This document shows, in pieces, positions 36,086 through 48,640 of a stretch of DNA of 64,000 nt. The DNA comes from Vicugna pacos. Its lineage: Eukaryota > Chordata > Mammalia > Artiodactyla > Camelidae. The first letter of the stretch is position 1. Each line of letters opens with the position of its first letter. The stretch is from contig NC_132992.1 in the NCBI RefSeq assembly GCF_048564905.1, forward strand, positions 32,288,501 to 32,352,500, read 5' to 3'. Made by a program: the position numbers and the translations under genes. The notes under the pieces were generated by a model. The model ran no database searches. It was not told the DNA's origin and saw only the letters and a list, made by a program, of their open reading frames with translations.

Positions 36086-36124
36086 CACAGTGCCCTGCAG
36101 TCACCTGCAGCCCCTGTCAAAACC
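36086..36124 (+). other. V-RSS (23-bp spacer) of TRAV24 copy 2
   Basis: The heptamer is CACAGTG (36086-36092), the spacer is 23 bp with CACCTG, and the nonamer is GTCAAAACC (36116-36124), closer to consensus than the copy 1 nonamer. Confidence 0.88.
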
Positions 36125-38699
36125 GGTGCCTGGTGCTGCTCTGGTGCCAGCGTTGATGAAGAGGCAAAAATCGGGTGGAATAGGCAAATTCAATGCATTA
36201 CAGAGTTTTCAATAATTCAGTCACTGTAGCTCCCGAAACTACCTGGACTCCCACCAACGTATTAGTTGTGTCATTGAGTCAGATCCCTTGCCTCCTCTTT
36301 TGCCAGGATTCCAGGTGAACTAGATAGTTACTCAAACCTACCTAAAATAACCTGGTTAATGTACGGTAATATTTACCCTAACACATCAGGACTCATCCTA
36401 AAAGCTATGCCTTCTGTCTTATTTCTTTACGTGCATGAACGCAACATGTGGACATGTGGGTAAGAATTTTCTCACAGACCTGGCGTGGAATTTGCATGTT
36501 TCATACCTAAACAGCCAATTCTGCTTCATATAACTCACTGGGGATTTTGATTTTGGTTTAGGTCAACCTTTCCCCTACATGGACACCTGTATTTGCATTT
36601 TTTCTCATGGGGGCTATTTGCATTTTTGAAAATCAGTTGTAATGACACTTGGTCTCTCCTCCGGTGTCTGAGACTGTGATATTGAATAATAACTGGACTC
36701 TATGGTCTGAGTTTCTTCATTTGTAATTCCAAGTATATGAGGCTGGTCATGTATGTAGTGCTGAAATCACTTTGCAGCTTTCCAAATAATCCACCAGTTT
36801 AATACCCCATCAGTACTCTGGAGCCCTCTAATTCTGGAGCCTTTCTGGGTTTTGTCAATAAGATTAACTTCCTTCTCTGCTTCTTCACCTAACAGCTTGA
36901 GTTTCAGCTTTCTCCCAACATTAGTAACTAGTTATCCAGCTCCTGTCCAGCTTCCTGAATTGTGTTACTATGGCTCTTTGTGTGTTTCTTTTTGTAGATT
37001 TATCATTAAAAAAAACTTATTACTCTCATTATCTCAACGTTAAAGAAAAATAATACATCTATTAAAACAGTTTTGGATTGCATACAAATCCCTCAGACTG
37101 ACATTTAAGATTATATATACCTGACAAGATTTCTTTCAAAAATCATTCACTAGGCAGTGATGAATCCATTTCACCATCAGAGTGGGAATGGTTGAATCCG
37201 TTTTGCTGTGTCAATGTGTGTAGAGCTGGAAGTGTGAGCACAGGCCTGAGTCAGGAGAACCTGCAGCTCACTGCACACTCGTGCTGGTGGAGTGAAACAA
37301 CACGGAGAAGAGCTGCTGGTCAACCCCCCCAAACTGAGTCTCCATCGTTACTTGTATACAGATCAATGGAAGATACTTCTAATGTTACCAGTAATGATCC
37401 TGTGGCTAGCTAACTCTGAGTTGGTAGAAACAAGAGGCATAGAAAAGCAGAGACGAAGTCTGGCTCATCCGTGCATTGTTGCGGCACAGTGCTTCACAAG
37501 CTTTTTCATATCGTAGAACACACAGAAATCAATTCCATTTATACAGCACTTCCACGAAGGAAGCCGCCCTAAACTGATTCATGACTCCAAGTTTCCTGGC
37601 ACCCCTGCTCACCCTAGGAAGTGAGAGGATAAAGTCTTCCCACACATTAAGCAATTCCTGGATTCACCAGCACATAACTTGAAAACTCTACTGTTATGTA
37701 AATGTGTGAAAAAAGTAAATCTGGAGTGGAGAGCTTTTACAAAAAACTCTATACCTTTATGAAAGTCATGAGCAGCTAAGGAAGTATAGAACAATATTCT
37801 CAGTGTCTTTGGGTTTAAAATTGATCTGAAATTGAAAATAGTCTGTTAAATTTTGATTATTTCTCAAGTTACAGGCATGCCCTTTTAAATAGCTCATCAT
37901 TTTGTTTTAGTGATTAGCCACGTGGTATGAGAAGAGTAAGTGAAGTATAAAAATCACATCGAACAGGAAAAGCTCACATCTGCCTGTTTACCGTAGGGCC
38001 CCAACGTGAGCAGTCAGCCAGCTGCTCCTGTGAGTGGAGGCCCATGGGTCTCACCACACCTGCGCTGTGCCAGCATGTCTTCTGTGCCAGGGCGGGAGCG
38101 CTAGGACCACACGTGAGAGGAGTTCAGTGAAAGAGGCAGGTGCTCCAGGCCCAGCTGTTAGACACAACCAGAAATCAGAGAGAGAAAAAACACATTTTTT
38201 TTGTTCTTGCCAACTGCTCACATGTCCTCAACAAGACTCTTCTTCACAAGACTTCAGTGCAGTCGAGTTTTACTCCATAACAAACCACCCCAAATTCAGC
38301 AAGTTGAAACAGCCACCATTTTATTGTCTCATGATACCTCTGCTCCAGGTGACATCTGGGGGTTTGACTGCACTAGAACACCTCAAATAATATAGATCAA
38401 ATCAGGAAAAGACTGTTTCACAAACTCCATCTGTTAAGCATATCTGAGAGGTCAATTCTAAAGTTAGGAGAGTATCTGATTCATTGCATGAAATGGGCAA
38501 CATGCTACACGATTTTCAAATTAACTTGTCATCAGAAATATAGAAGAGATAAGGTTGTTGCAAGAAACAAAATAACAAGTGCATACACATGTGGCCACAG
38601 GAAAGAAAGTATCCTGAGCACAGAGAGAAGAAAACTTCTAAAAATTATTCATTTTGGTAGTTGGAACAAAAGTTTATAAAACTGCATCATCAATGTTAT

Positions 38700-39570
38700 A
38701 AATAACTGGTGACTGTAAGACATGAAGCAAAAATTTTAAAGTGAGAAAAAACTGAAATTAAGGAGCGAATGAGGTAAGAAGATAGAGATTGATGACAAAG
38801 TAAAAATTTGTGATAAAACTAATTCTGAAACAGTATTAGAATAAAAATTGGAAAGTATTTGCTTTATGTGTCAAGGATGAAAGATTTTCTTTTCAGTAAG
38901 TGGCATTTGATAATTTATCCTAGTGGGGAAAAATGTATCTTGGCCTTTACATCATATATAAACAGCAGTTCAGCTAGAGTGCAGATCTGAAAATAAGAAT
39001 AAAATATAAAGATTGTAAAAAAAAATGCAGAACTTTTTCATTAATTTGAGTTAAATATTTCTTAAAGAGAATACAAAAATATATAAACATTAAAAATTGG
39101 ACTATATTGAAATTGCCATTAAAACTAAGATAATCCAAGCATTAAAAGAATAGTCAGTGAATAAAAGATATATGTGGCAAATTTTATTATCAAAGGGTTC
39201 ATCTCTATTAAAAAAAAACTCCTTAAAATCATTAAGAAAAAAAAATAAACTTCTTGAGTAAGCAAAAGTCTTAAGCATGCATTTCACAAAAGAAGATATA
39301 CAAATGGCCAATAAACATGTCATTTCTGTAAAGTCCACAAACAGATATAATTAATTTATACTGTTAGAAGTCACAATAGTGTTACTCATGGGACAATAAT
39401 GTAAAGGTCATAAAGGGAACTCTTAAGTGTTGGTAATGTTGTTTCTTGATCTGAATGCTGGTTATAAGGTTATGTCAACTGTGTGAAAATTTATCAAGCT
39501 GTGCACTTACAATATATTTATCCTTTATTATATAGATATTTATGCTCCAATAAAACCTTTTAAATGATAC
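38700..39570 (+). mobile_element. Old L1M 3' region, + strand
   Basis: Decayed ORF2 C-terminal-like sequence (GAAGATATACAAATGGCCAA near 39,291) is followed by a 3' UTR that ends in CCAATAAAACC near 39,548-39,560. The left boundary is vague. Confidence 0.65.
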
Positions 39571-39589
39571 AGTGGTTTCCTATTGCTAA

Positions 39590-40120
39590 TAAGGTGATAT
39601 ATGAACTAAAACTAGAATATCAGGCTGATAGTGTTTCCTCTAAATGCAGGAACAAGACGCAGATGCCCATTCCCAATACTTCTGTTTAACACGGTGCTGG
39701 AATTCCTAGCCACAGCAATCAGACAAGAAAAAGAAATAAAAAGTGTTCAAACTAGAAGGGAAAAGGTAAAACTGTGACTATTTGCAGATGACATGATACT
39801 TTGTATAGAAAACCCTAAAATCTCCACCTGAAAACTATTTGAACTAATAATGAATTCAGCAAGGTTGCAGGATATAAGATTAATATACAGAAACCTGTTC
39901 TGTTTCTATACACTAATAATGAAATATTAATAAGAAATTTTTTAAAAATATCATTAAAAGGAATAAAACACCTAAGAATAAATTTAACCAAGGAGGTAGA
40001 AGACCCGTACTCTGAAAAGTATAAAACACTGATGAAGGAAACTGAAGATGATACAAAGAAATGGAAAGATATCTTGTGCTCTTAAAGTGAAAGAATTAAT
40101 ATTGTTAAAATGGCCATATA
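39590..40120 (+). mobile_element. L1 ORF2 fragment, + strand
   Basis: RT-domain sequence is readable with breaks. TTTGCAGATGACATGATACT (coding FADDMIL) at about 39,780-39,800 is the reverse-transcriptase catalytic motif. It ends in the 'KWKDILCS'-like region near 40,080. It is less decayed than the preceding L1M. Both ends are truncated. Confidence 0.8.
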
Positions 40121-42777
40121 TTCTCTTTTCTGTAAGTTAGTTAACCTCAGCATGCCCTTTAAGCTCACTTTCACATGGACTAGTGTCTTACTTGTTGACA
40201 GTTATTTGTTCTTTCCCATCTTGCAATGAGAACCTTTAGCCAGAGTATATTTCCTACACTTCCCCACACTGCAGACTTTGGATGTGGTGATGTGACTAGC
40301 TTTGACCAATGGAATGTGGATGGATAGGAAGTATGCTGTATCACAGCTAAAATTGAATATATTCACATGGTCTATCTCCTCTGGTTTCTGCCCTCCTGTA
40401 CCAGATAGTAGTTGTTCTTTCAGCTTTTGTTCCAAAATAGGAAGCAGACACAATGTCCAGAATGAGAAGGTAACTCAAGACAGCAGCCCAGAATCCACTT
40501 GTATCTTGGAGCAGGGCCTCAGAGTGTTGGAATCCACAACTGATCTACAACTAACATATCATGGACAACTCATTAAACTCTGTTCTTGTGAGCCACTGAG
40601 ACTGAAAGGTTGGTTGTACCAGCATTACCGTAGTCAAAATTGAATGATACATGAAGTCATATCAATTCTGTCTTCCAAATATTTCTTACACTCAACTACT
40701 TCTTTTTACTCACCTTGTTACTATCCTGGTCCAAATTCTTATAATCTCTCACTGAGTTGGTTGGAATAACTTCTTAATTGTATACCTTACCCATGAGCTC
40801 CTCCTTCTCCAATCTATCCCTACACACATCGGATTAGACGGCTATTCCATTTCAGGACCTTCTATAGCTCCACATTGCCCACAAGTAAAAACCAAGGTTT
40901 ATGTGGCCATCTAGCCTTGCTCTCAGTAAATTTTCATCCTCATCCCCATCACTACTCTAAGATTTCTGAACATCAGTCGTATCAGATGAACTCACTCTAA
41001 TATTTTCTTCATACATATATGATATATATATCATATATATATTACATATGAATTATATATATATATATTACTTTCTAAATTCAGCAAAATCTTATTCAAT
41101 ATTCAGGACCCAGTAATGTCACGTTTACTTTTTAAAAGAGTTTCCACATTATATAAATTATATTTATTTCCTTCTCCTTCTTTTAGTGCTCTGTACACAG
41201 TTTTGCAACAACACATATCTACTCTGTATGAAAATTTTTTGGTTTTTAACTTTCCTCTAATCCATGTTCCTTCAAAAATAGAGGCTCTTTCATATTATTC
41301 TCTTTCATCGCAGCTGTTAATGCTATCTCTGACATACAAGGAGGGTTCGGTAGATGGGCCTACAGATTGACCACAGTGCACTTTTGATGAGTGCAGTGAT
41401 TAATGAGAGCTGGTTTATGAAGTTGGTTTATACAAGTGGGCTGGAAACCTTCCATTGTAGGGACACTTGAAAGTACCTCTATTTCATTATGTCCCTCAAG
41501 CCAACCTATGACTGTATTTCCCCCTCTTAAGCCTGGCAATGCTGACTTAAACCATAATCCCAGGAAGATGATGTGCCCCCCACCTACACTCTTCTGGATT
41601 CCAACTCCCTTTGCAGTAACACCAGGGTTTTCATTCTGAATGAAGGTGTCAGGAAATTTTGGCACTAAAAAAGAACCTTCCAGATTCCATCAGTATAATG
41701 AGAAAGCTATGAAAGCTACTCTCAATTTCAGGGAATATTTATTCTCATTCCCATCTTGAAACTAAATCAAGTGCTCCACTTTGGAAAGAAATGCACATTT
41801 ATATCTAAAGGTCTTGGGTTATGAGATGCTTCAAAAAATCAGCTAATAGCTTGCGACTCTTAATCAGCCCTTTTATCATTCTTGCCGGCCTGAAAGAATT
41901 AAGGGTGACGCCTCAGTTTTAAGTCCTGTTTGAAGAATCTGGATTCTGACACACTCTACTTAGAGCTATAATTTTTAAAAAGAAAATGCATATACTACAG
42001 CATTTTCCCATTTGGGATATTAACAAATAATCACATGACCAACACTGATTATCTTTATTAATATTTTGAGCAGTAGCTAAAGTAAAAATGATTTCGTGAT
42101 ATTTGAAGTCATACTACACCCATACCACAATATCCATATACTTGAATCACTATGTTAATGCACACACACACATATTTTTACTCATTAATCCAATAATTTA
42201 TTAACTATGTATTAATTAATGTTTTTCTGCCTCGCAATTGCAGTAGTCACAAGAGTGAAAAAGGCACAATCTTTTCATTAAGGAATTTGTAGGTGAGTCC
42301 AACAAATTCAATTATAATACAACATGTTGAGGGCTTTGATCGTTATGAAACAGAGACCTAATGACAGAGTAATACAGTAGGATATCAGAAAAGTATTCTA
42401 ACCTAAATAATATACAATGAGGTTATTCATCTTTAGTTTTATAAAAGTAGGTTTATTACAGTATACTTACCCATGCCATATGACCCAGAAAGTACGGTTT
42501 CATATACAACATAACACATACACACACACACACTGAAATACAAATACAGTTTACACATAAACGTCACTGCTCAACATGTTTGTTAAGCATATCAGAAATA
42601 AGGTGATATGTTATTTATCTTCTGTTATTCTGACTGAAAAAGATAAATTTTTTAAAAGTCATATTTTCCATTTCTGATAAGGTCACCAGAGTCTACCTAA
42701 ATCTTGATACTTGTGCATACCAAATGAAATGGGGAGAAACAGAAGCATCACCGAAAGTAAACCACTTTTCTATCTCT
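40121..42777. other. Intergenic before TRAV27
   Basis: From about 40,250 to 40,650 is an old interspersed repeat with the pattern TGACTAGCTTTGACCAATGG, a LTR-type relic that I cannot name. AT-rich low complexity lies at 41,020-41,070. There is a short CA run near 42,161-42,171 and another at about 42,521-42,532. No V segment is seen. Confidence 0.45.
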
Positions 42778-42793
42778 CCACAGGAGGGCAGCA
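42778..42793 (+). promoter_or_regulatory. CTCF-like motif upstream of TRAV27
   Basis: CCACAGGAGGGCAGCA lies about 240 bp upstream of the TRAV27 start codon. It has the same orientation and similar spacing as the motifs before TRAV25 and TRAV35. Confidence 0.55.
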
Positions 42794-43019
42794 TTTCAAA
42801 AGGCAAAATCCTTCCCAGAATCACAGCAGAGTTTGAGGTTGGAAGAAGGGGACGGTTCGGAGTGAGTGATTCAATTGGCTGCCACTCAGAGACCTGTGTG
42901 TTTTTACTGAGATCAAAGTGGGTGGCAAGTGTTACTCTAGCCCAGAAAAACCTCTTTCAGGAGGGGATCTTTCAAGGGCAGTTAAGACCGTGGCCGTGGC
43001 CACCATATAAGAAGAAAAG

Positions 43020-43567
43020 ATGTTCTTAAAATTCTCAGTGTTGGTCCTTTGGATTCAACTGGCATGTGAGTTTGAGAAGTTCTCAATTACATGAACAGGA
43101 AATCCTCAGCAGATGGAAAATCCTTGAGGGCAAGTTATTTTATGGTAAAGAGTGAAAGGAAGTGTTAAAGAAGGAAAGAAGAAAGGGAGATAATGAGCAA
43201 GGGAGAAGGGAGGGAAAAATCGTTTCAGATTGGGAGACAGTCCCTAGTTCCCTTCTCCAGTGCCTTCTGCTTTGTTCCTAAACAGGGGAGAGCACCCAGC
43301 AGCTGGAGCAGAGTCCTCGGTTTCTAAGCATCCAGGAAGGAGAAAATTTCACCGTGTACTGCAACTCCTCAAGCACCTTCACCAGCTTTCACTGGTACAG
43401 ACAGAGTCCCGAGGAAGGACCTGTCCTCTTGGTGATATTAACTAAGGGCGGAGAAATGAAGACGCAGAAGAGACTAAAGGCTCGGTTTGGTGAGACAAGA
43501 AAGGACAGCTCCCTGAGCAGCACAGCAGCCCAGCCCGGGGATGCAGGCGTCTACCTCTGTGCAGGGC
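43020..43567 (+). CDS. TRAV27: T-cell receptor alpha variable 27
   Basis: The leader exon is 43020-43065 ([15 protein letters not shown], close to the human TRAV27 leader), donor GTGAG. The V exon is 43286-43567, and the junction gives [13 protein letters not shown]. Landmarks are [17 protein letters not shown] (first cysteine), [15 protein letters not shown] (core Trp), [20 protein letters not shown] and [11 protein letters not shown] (second cysteine). Framework 3 reads SLSSTAAQ where human has SLHITAAQ, a small change that should be tolerated. No stop is present and the RSS is near consensus, so it is called functional. The open frame that continues to 43,947 is read-through beyond the RSS. 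In human TRAV27 follows TRAV26. Here TRAV24 copy 2 precedes it, so TRAV25 and TRAV26 have no second copy. Confidence 0.93.
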
Positions 43568-43606
43568 CACAGTGCTCCTGCGCCACCTGCTGCCTGCACA
43601 CAAACC
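43568..43606 (+). other. V-RSS (23-bp spacer) of TRAV27
   Basis: The heptamer is CACAGTG (43568-43574), the spacer is 23 bp with CACCTG, and the nonamer is ACACAAACC (43598-43606). Confidence 0.92.
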
Positions 43607-44349
43607 CTGCTGCAGGCCTCCAGTCGCGCAGCTGCTTCACTGCTCCAGCTCCACTTCACGCACCCCTCATCATGGACAATGACAACAGCCTCAGTCCCTC
43701 ATGGAACCATTCCTGCTGCCTTTCCAGAACACTTACCACGTACCCTAGAGGACAAGATTCATCTGTTACGAGGCAAAATTCCAGAAATAAAGCTCACTAT
43801 TTGAATGAGTTAAAATATGGGTCTACAGCTCCCCAGGGTAGGCAGGAGTGGGAAGAAGAGGGTCGAAAGAGAGGGACAAATGGAGGCTATCAGAGTGCCT
43901 CCCAAAGACCACAGCCAGGAATGGTTAATACAAGGGGCCAGAAATGAACGGTTTCACAGCTCTATTCTAGTACTCTGGAGTTGAGGAAACTGCTACATCC
44001 CCAGTCTATTAAACTGCAGTAAAAGGCAGAAGTATAGTAAAAAATAATTAGAAGAAAGTTCCTGATTTTTGATAGAAAAATGCCACAGACGTACTCCAGT
44101 GACAGCCAACTGTGATTCCAAAGCAACATCCCCAGTAGGTATTTCTGGAATTGCTTAAACATTAACTATGATAACCTGTATTTGCACAGGGTTTGCTTGG
44201 CGATTAGCTTTTGAATGGCAGACATCAACAGCTTCACGTTTTCGAGACTAAAGAAGCTGGAAGTTGACAATTTCCTCAACCTGGCAAGCCCTCCATTGGC
44301 CCATTTTTATACCTGAAGTATTCCTGTTTGTTCTCTAAAGCAAGAGGAT

Positions 44350-44620
44350 ATAATAGAAAGCACATGGGTTTTGGAGTCACACTAACCCAGGTTTGAGCCT
44401 GGGTCTTTGAATCCTGACTTTGCCATTTTTCCAGCTCTGTGTCCTTGGGCAATTATCCATCTTCATGTAGGCTTCCTTACAAATACAGGTGAATAAGAAC
44501 ACTTATCTTGCTGAGTTGCTGTGAATTAAATGAGATAAAATTTTTAAAATTATATGAAGTCTCAGGTACAACACATGTACTTAATAAATGCCCCTGTAAA
44601 TAACATTGTTATTAAGCCCT
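44350..44620 (+). mobile_element. MIR SINE
   Basis: 'GGGTTTTGGAGTCACACTAA ... CCTTGGGCAATTATCCATCT ... GTGAATTAAATGAGATAAAA ... TACTTAATAAATGCCC' follows the MIR consensus over most of its length. Confidence 0.85.
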
Positions 44621-46599
44621 CTAAATACATGTTATCCCTACTGTGACATTTTCATTGGTTCCTCAAGGACGAATGAGCTAATCTCTGCCAAATATTCTGA
44701 ATCCTCGCCTTAATAGTCAGGAAGTCAGACACCGAGTTGCCAATCTAATCATCATTTTCTTCTGCTTCCTTAACAGAATTCTCAGTTTTGATTTGGAAAA
44801 CTATATCCCCAGCTTAAAAAAAAACAAACAAACTACATTTTACATCCTTTCTTAAAGTAGGGGTTGCTTGGAGCACAGTTCTCACAAATGAGACCTAATT
44901 AGAAACATACCAGGGCTTCCCTGTAATGTTTTCGCTCTCCTGGTTTAGACATCGCATCTTCTTGTCCTTCTTCTAATGTTTTCTTCCTGAAACATGGAAG
45001 TGATAACTTTACCAGAAAGGAAAGCACACGCATATCCCCCCGCCCCAGTCCTCTGCCTGATCGTTCTTCAGATGCCACATCCAATCACTCCCCCAGATCT
45101 ATTTTTGCATGAAAAATTTTAATAAACCTTTCTTTGGTTGAGTGTTTTGTTACTTGCAGCTCGACACAATCCTAACTCTACTAGGACTGACATAAAATAG
45201 CTTTGTGATTTTCTGTGTTCACATGTAAGCGCAGAAAGAAAGACATGAATAAGTACTGTGTTTCTGCAAAGAAGGGACCTGCATTTACACTGACCATATG
45301 TATTTCTTGAAGTATTAGTGTTCCTATAATTTTTCATTAAGGAAAAAAGATTTCATTTTAAAGCTTATTCAATAACAAAAGATTTCCTTTCTTGTCTTCC
45401 CTGTGGAGAGATGTGCTGGACTGGCAGGAGATTTTGTTTCTGTTTTCCTCAGAAGATGACCCAGTGTCTTTCCATCATCACTGTTCTTACACGTCCCTCT
45501 CCCTGAACAGCGACGTGACTCTGTGAGAAGAGCGTGGGATGTTTACGGCTCTGCCGCTTCCTGGCTGTGTGACACTGTACACTGCTTTGCGAGCATCAAT
45601 TTCCTCATAAGTACTTGGGGAGTAAGTATAGTATTTACAGTGCTATGGTGAGGATTAACAACGTTTTGTGAATTGTCTAACACAATGGATTAAAAAACAA
45701 AGAAAATTAAAAGTGACAACCTCAGCTTCAATAAGATACACTCAGAATCTCATTTGGGTCCTGATATATGTTCTGTGTGGGGAAAATGAAAAGGAGACAG
45801 TTCCCGCTTTCAAGGAACTCACTCTCGTGGTGATGGAGGGCTGATGACTAGTCCCTTAGCCATCTGTCTCCATGACCCAAGACTTGAAGACTCCTCTGAT
45901 CTACAGCCTCCATTCAGAGCAGCGATTCATACCATTTGGACCCTCTCCATGCTCCCGAAGCACTCTGTGCCTTCCTGAAAACCCATTGTTGATGCCAAAG
46001 TCCACACTCAAAAACCTGGTTTAGGAGGATGTATTTCTGCATATGAAGTGGTGTCAGAGGTAAGGTTTTAGTCCAAAAGGAGGCACTTTAATCTGAGAAA
46101 AGTTTCTTTAGGCTTTTATTAATTGCTGAATGAAGAATGAAAATCTCTGAAACAGGGAGAGGGCTAATCATCTGGTCCAGGGCAAAGCATGGGGAGCAAG
46201 ACAACTTGTAGACCAGAGAATTGCTCCTGCTTTCTTATCACGAGTTCTCTTTTCTTATCTCCAAGAGTCAAAATGAAGCTTGAAATTAAAACAAGACAAT
46301 TTGTTTCATATTTTCAGTAATTTTGTAGTTTCATGAATCCATATTTCTTAGTATCAGGAACCAATATCAGCTTTTACTTATTTGTCCTGAAATTATTTCC
46401 AATCTCTGATTGCTATTCTTCTCTAAACCATGCTGATACCTCATGAAAGGTCAGAAACTCAAGAAAAATAAAAGCAAAGAAAGAAGATAAAGCAAAGAAA
46501 GAAAAAGTGACATAAATACAGAGAGAAGAGAATGGAGAAATGACGGGTAAAAGAAAATGACAGAGGGATTTTTTGAACTAGAAACCATTGTCTGTGCGA

Positions 46600-46830
46600 G
46601 TTTATCAACAGTAGCATTATCAACACTCAGGGCCAGGTAATTTTGGTGGGGGAAGGGGCTTTCCTATGCTTTGCAGGATATTTAGCAGCATCTCTGGCCT
46701 CTCCTCACTAAGTTGTTAGTAGCACACCCTCCTTTCCCCAGTTGCAACAACCAAAAACGCTTTCAGACACTGCCACATGTCCCCTGGGGAGGAATAGCTC
46801 CTGGCTGTAAACCAATGGTCTGTATGTTAA
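46600..46830. mobile_element. MER5A-like hAT-Charlie DNA transposon
   Basis: 'GGATATTTAGCAGCATCTCT ... AGTTGCAACAACCAAAAACG ... CAGACACTGCCACATGTCCC' follows the complementary strand of MER5A as I recall it. Non-autonomous, ancient. Confidence 0.75.
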
Positions 46831-46873
46831 ATTGATAAAGTAGAAACTTTTAGGAGATAGATAGAAAGGTAGA

Positions 46874-46875
46874 TT

Positions 46876-46910
<35 letters not shown>

Positions 46911-46936
46911 AATATAGATATTTCATGTAACTATTT

Positions 46937-46962
<26 letters not shown>
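46874..46962. repeat. (GATA)n and (CA)n microsatellites
   Basis: About eight GATA units lie at 46,874-46,908, and about thirteen CA units at 46,937-46,962, close together. Confidence 0.95.
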
Positions 46963-46970
<8 letters not shown>

Positions 46971-47798
46971 CACACATCCTAAAAGTTTCTATTCTTATCA
47001 ATTTAACATTCAATGTTCACTTCCTCAGTCCTTTTCCTATATATAATATTTCATGTTTTATGTGTATGTATATACACTTCATACAGATATATTTCCTATT
47101 TTATATATATATAAATGAAAAAGACTGAGCAAGTATACATTTTTCTTTCTACAATTATGACATATTTTTTATTTCTAAGTGGTTATTTTTCCTGGACTGT
47201 TATTATGTCATTTGATTTTAATAAAGTCAACAAGTAAAATACATGGAATGTAAAAAATGGAAATTGGTTACATATATATTTGTATCATTCACATATATTT
47301 ATATTACATATAATATGTATATAATATATACTCATAGCATTTTATGTATGTATTCACAACTCAGAAAAGTTTCTCAATCTGATCATCTCTCAGGTTTTAG
47401 GCTGGTCCATATCTCTTATCTATGGGTCTTTACTGATATATAAATTGTTTATTCCCCCTGTAAGGTACTATCTCCCTGTTCTTCACACAGATTATTCTAC
47501 ATATACCCAGAGTTTACAAAAAAAAAGATTCTTAAACCCTCAGAAAATAACCCTTCCATTACTCCCAACACACACACACTCGCACATGCACTCACACACA
47601 CACCATGTGGTGCAGAAGGACTAATTCGCAGGTAGGTGGAGCTCCGACGACACAGCTGAGAGGATGCTGTTGAATCTGTCTCGTGAAACCAAACAGACAC
47701 AGGAACAAAATTAGTGCCACACTCAAGACATGAGGCATATCAATATTTAAAGGAACTTGACATCGAGCTGTGTCCCTGTAATGAAAGAGTAAAGAATC

Positions 47799-48357
47799 AT
47801 GAAGACACAGATAGAAGTCTTGCTGGGCCTCCTGTGGATACAGATCTACTGTGAGTTAAGAGCATCCCAGAGGGAACCTGAAGGAACATCACAATTCAAT
47901 TTGGGGAGGAGCAAGGGAGGAAAGGGAAGATGGAGGAAGAGAGAGAACATGAGTCTCCTAGGCTGTGTTCTCCTCCACAAGGATGAAAACTTGAGAAAAA
48001 TGTTCTGCGCTTGGAAGTAGCCACAGCCATGTGGCCATGATCCTCGTCTATTCCTATTTTTCCTTTTCTCAACAGGGCTAAGAGTACAAATGAAGGTGGA
48101 GCAGAGTCCTGGGGTCCTGACCCTCCAAGGGGGGGAAAATTCCTCTCTGACGTGCAATTTTTCCGTCTCCCTGACAAGTTTGCAGTGGTTTCAACAAAAG
48201 CCTGACGGACGCCTCATATCCTTGTTTTACATAGCGTCGGGAATGAAGCAAAACGGAAGGCTGACAGCCACGGTCAATATCAGGGAAAGTTACAGTCACC
48301 TCCACATCAGAGACTCCCAGCCTGGGGACTCCGCCACTTACTTCTGTGCTGTGGAGG
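47799..48357 (+). CDS. T-cell receptor alpha V gene, TRAV22-related, at the TRAV28 position
   Basis: The leader exon is 47799-47850 (MKTQIEVLLGLLWIQIY), donor GTGAG. The V exon is 48076-48357, with junction W-LRVQMKVEQSPGVL. The domain is complete: ENSSLTCNFS (first cysteine), LTSLQWFQQKPDGR (core Trp), [39 protein letters not shown] (second cysteine). The LFYIASGxKQNGRL stretch is closest to human TRAV22, while GRLTATVNI also recalls TRAV41. It lies between TRAV27 and TRAV29/DV5, where human has the pseudogene TRAV28. It could therefore be a functional TRAV28, but I cannot recall the human TRAV28 sequence well enough to name it. The RSS is good and there is no stop, so it is likely functional. 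Confidence 0.9.
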
Positions 48358-48396
48358 CACAGTGCTCCCCAGACACCTGCAGCCTGAACACAAAAC
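48358..48396 (+). other. V-RSS (23-bp spacer) of the TRAV28-position gene
   Basis: The heptamer is CACAGTG (48358-48364), the spacer is 23 bp with CACCTG, and the nonamer is ACACAAAAC (48388-48396). Confidence 0.9.
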
Positions 48397-48640
48397 CGTA
48401 GCTAAAGACTTAACCCAACCCCTAGAGTAGGGGCTGGTGCCCAGTGTGATTAGAGTCGCACCCCTCTGCCTTGCATCCCCTGATTCCTGCAGAAAGCATT
48501 TGCATAGAGCTACAATTTGACGCTACAGTGCCGGCACATACATCCAGGGGTTCACGTGGAGGTCTCTGTGGGGATAAGTTACTAGGTGAAATCTATAGAC
48601 TGATCAACTCTCTCATAACTGATTCTGGCTTTCTGGACAG

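Larger units (their letters stand above)
35511..38390 (+). repeat. Segmental duplication, copy B (contains TRAV24 copy 2)
   Basis: This is the counterpart of 1-2,812, offset by about 35.5 kb. Its left edge in this window is at least 35,511; the match may extend farther left, since copy A is cut by the window start. From 36,125 to 38,390 it holds no other gene. The two copies diverge by eye at several per cent plus indels, an old duplication. Confidence 0.9.
43607..47798. other. Intergenic between TRAV27 and the TRAV28-position gene
   Basis: No V gene is recognised. It holds two MIR-like elements (about 44,350-44,620 and 45,520-45,680), a MER5A-like DNA transposon (about 46,600-46,830) and simple repeats near 46,874-46,962. 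AT-rich DNA follows to 47,460. The last about 300 bp should hold the promoter of the next V gene. Confidence 0.55.

Noticed and set aside
43354-43947. 197-residue open frame extending past TRAV27
   Set aside because: Only the part to 43,567 is V domain. The rest is read-through beyond the RSS and would be removed on V-J joining.
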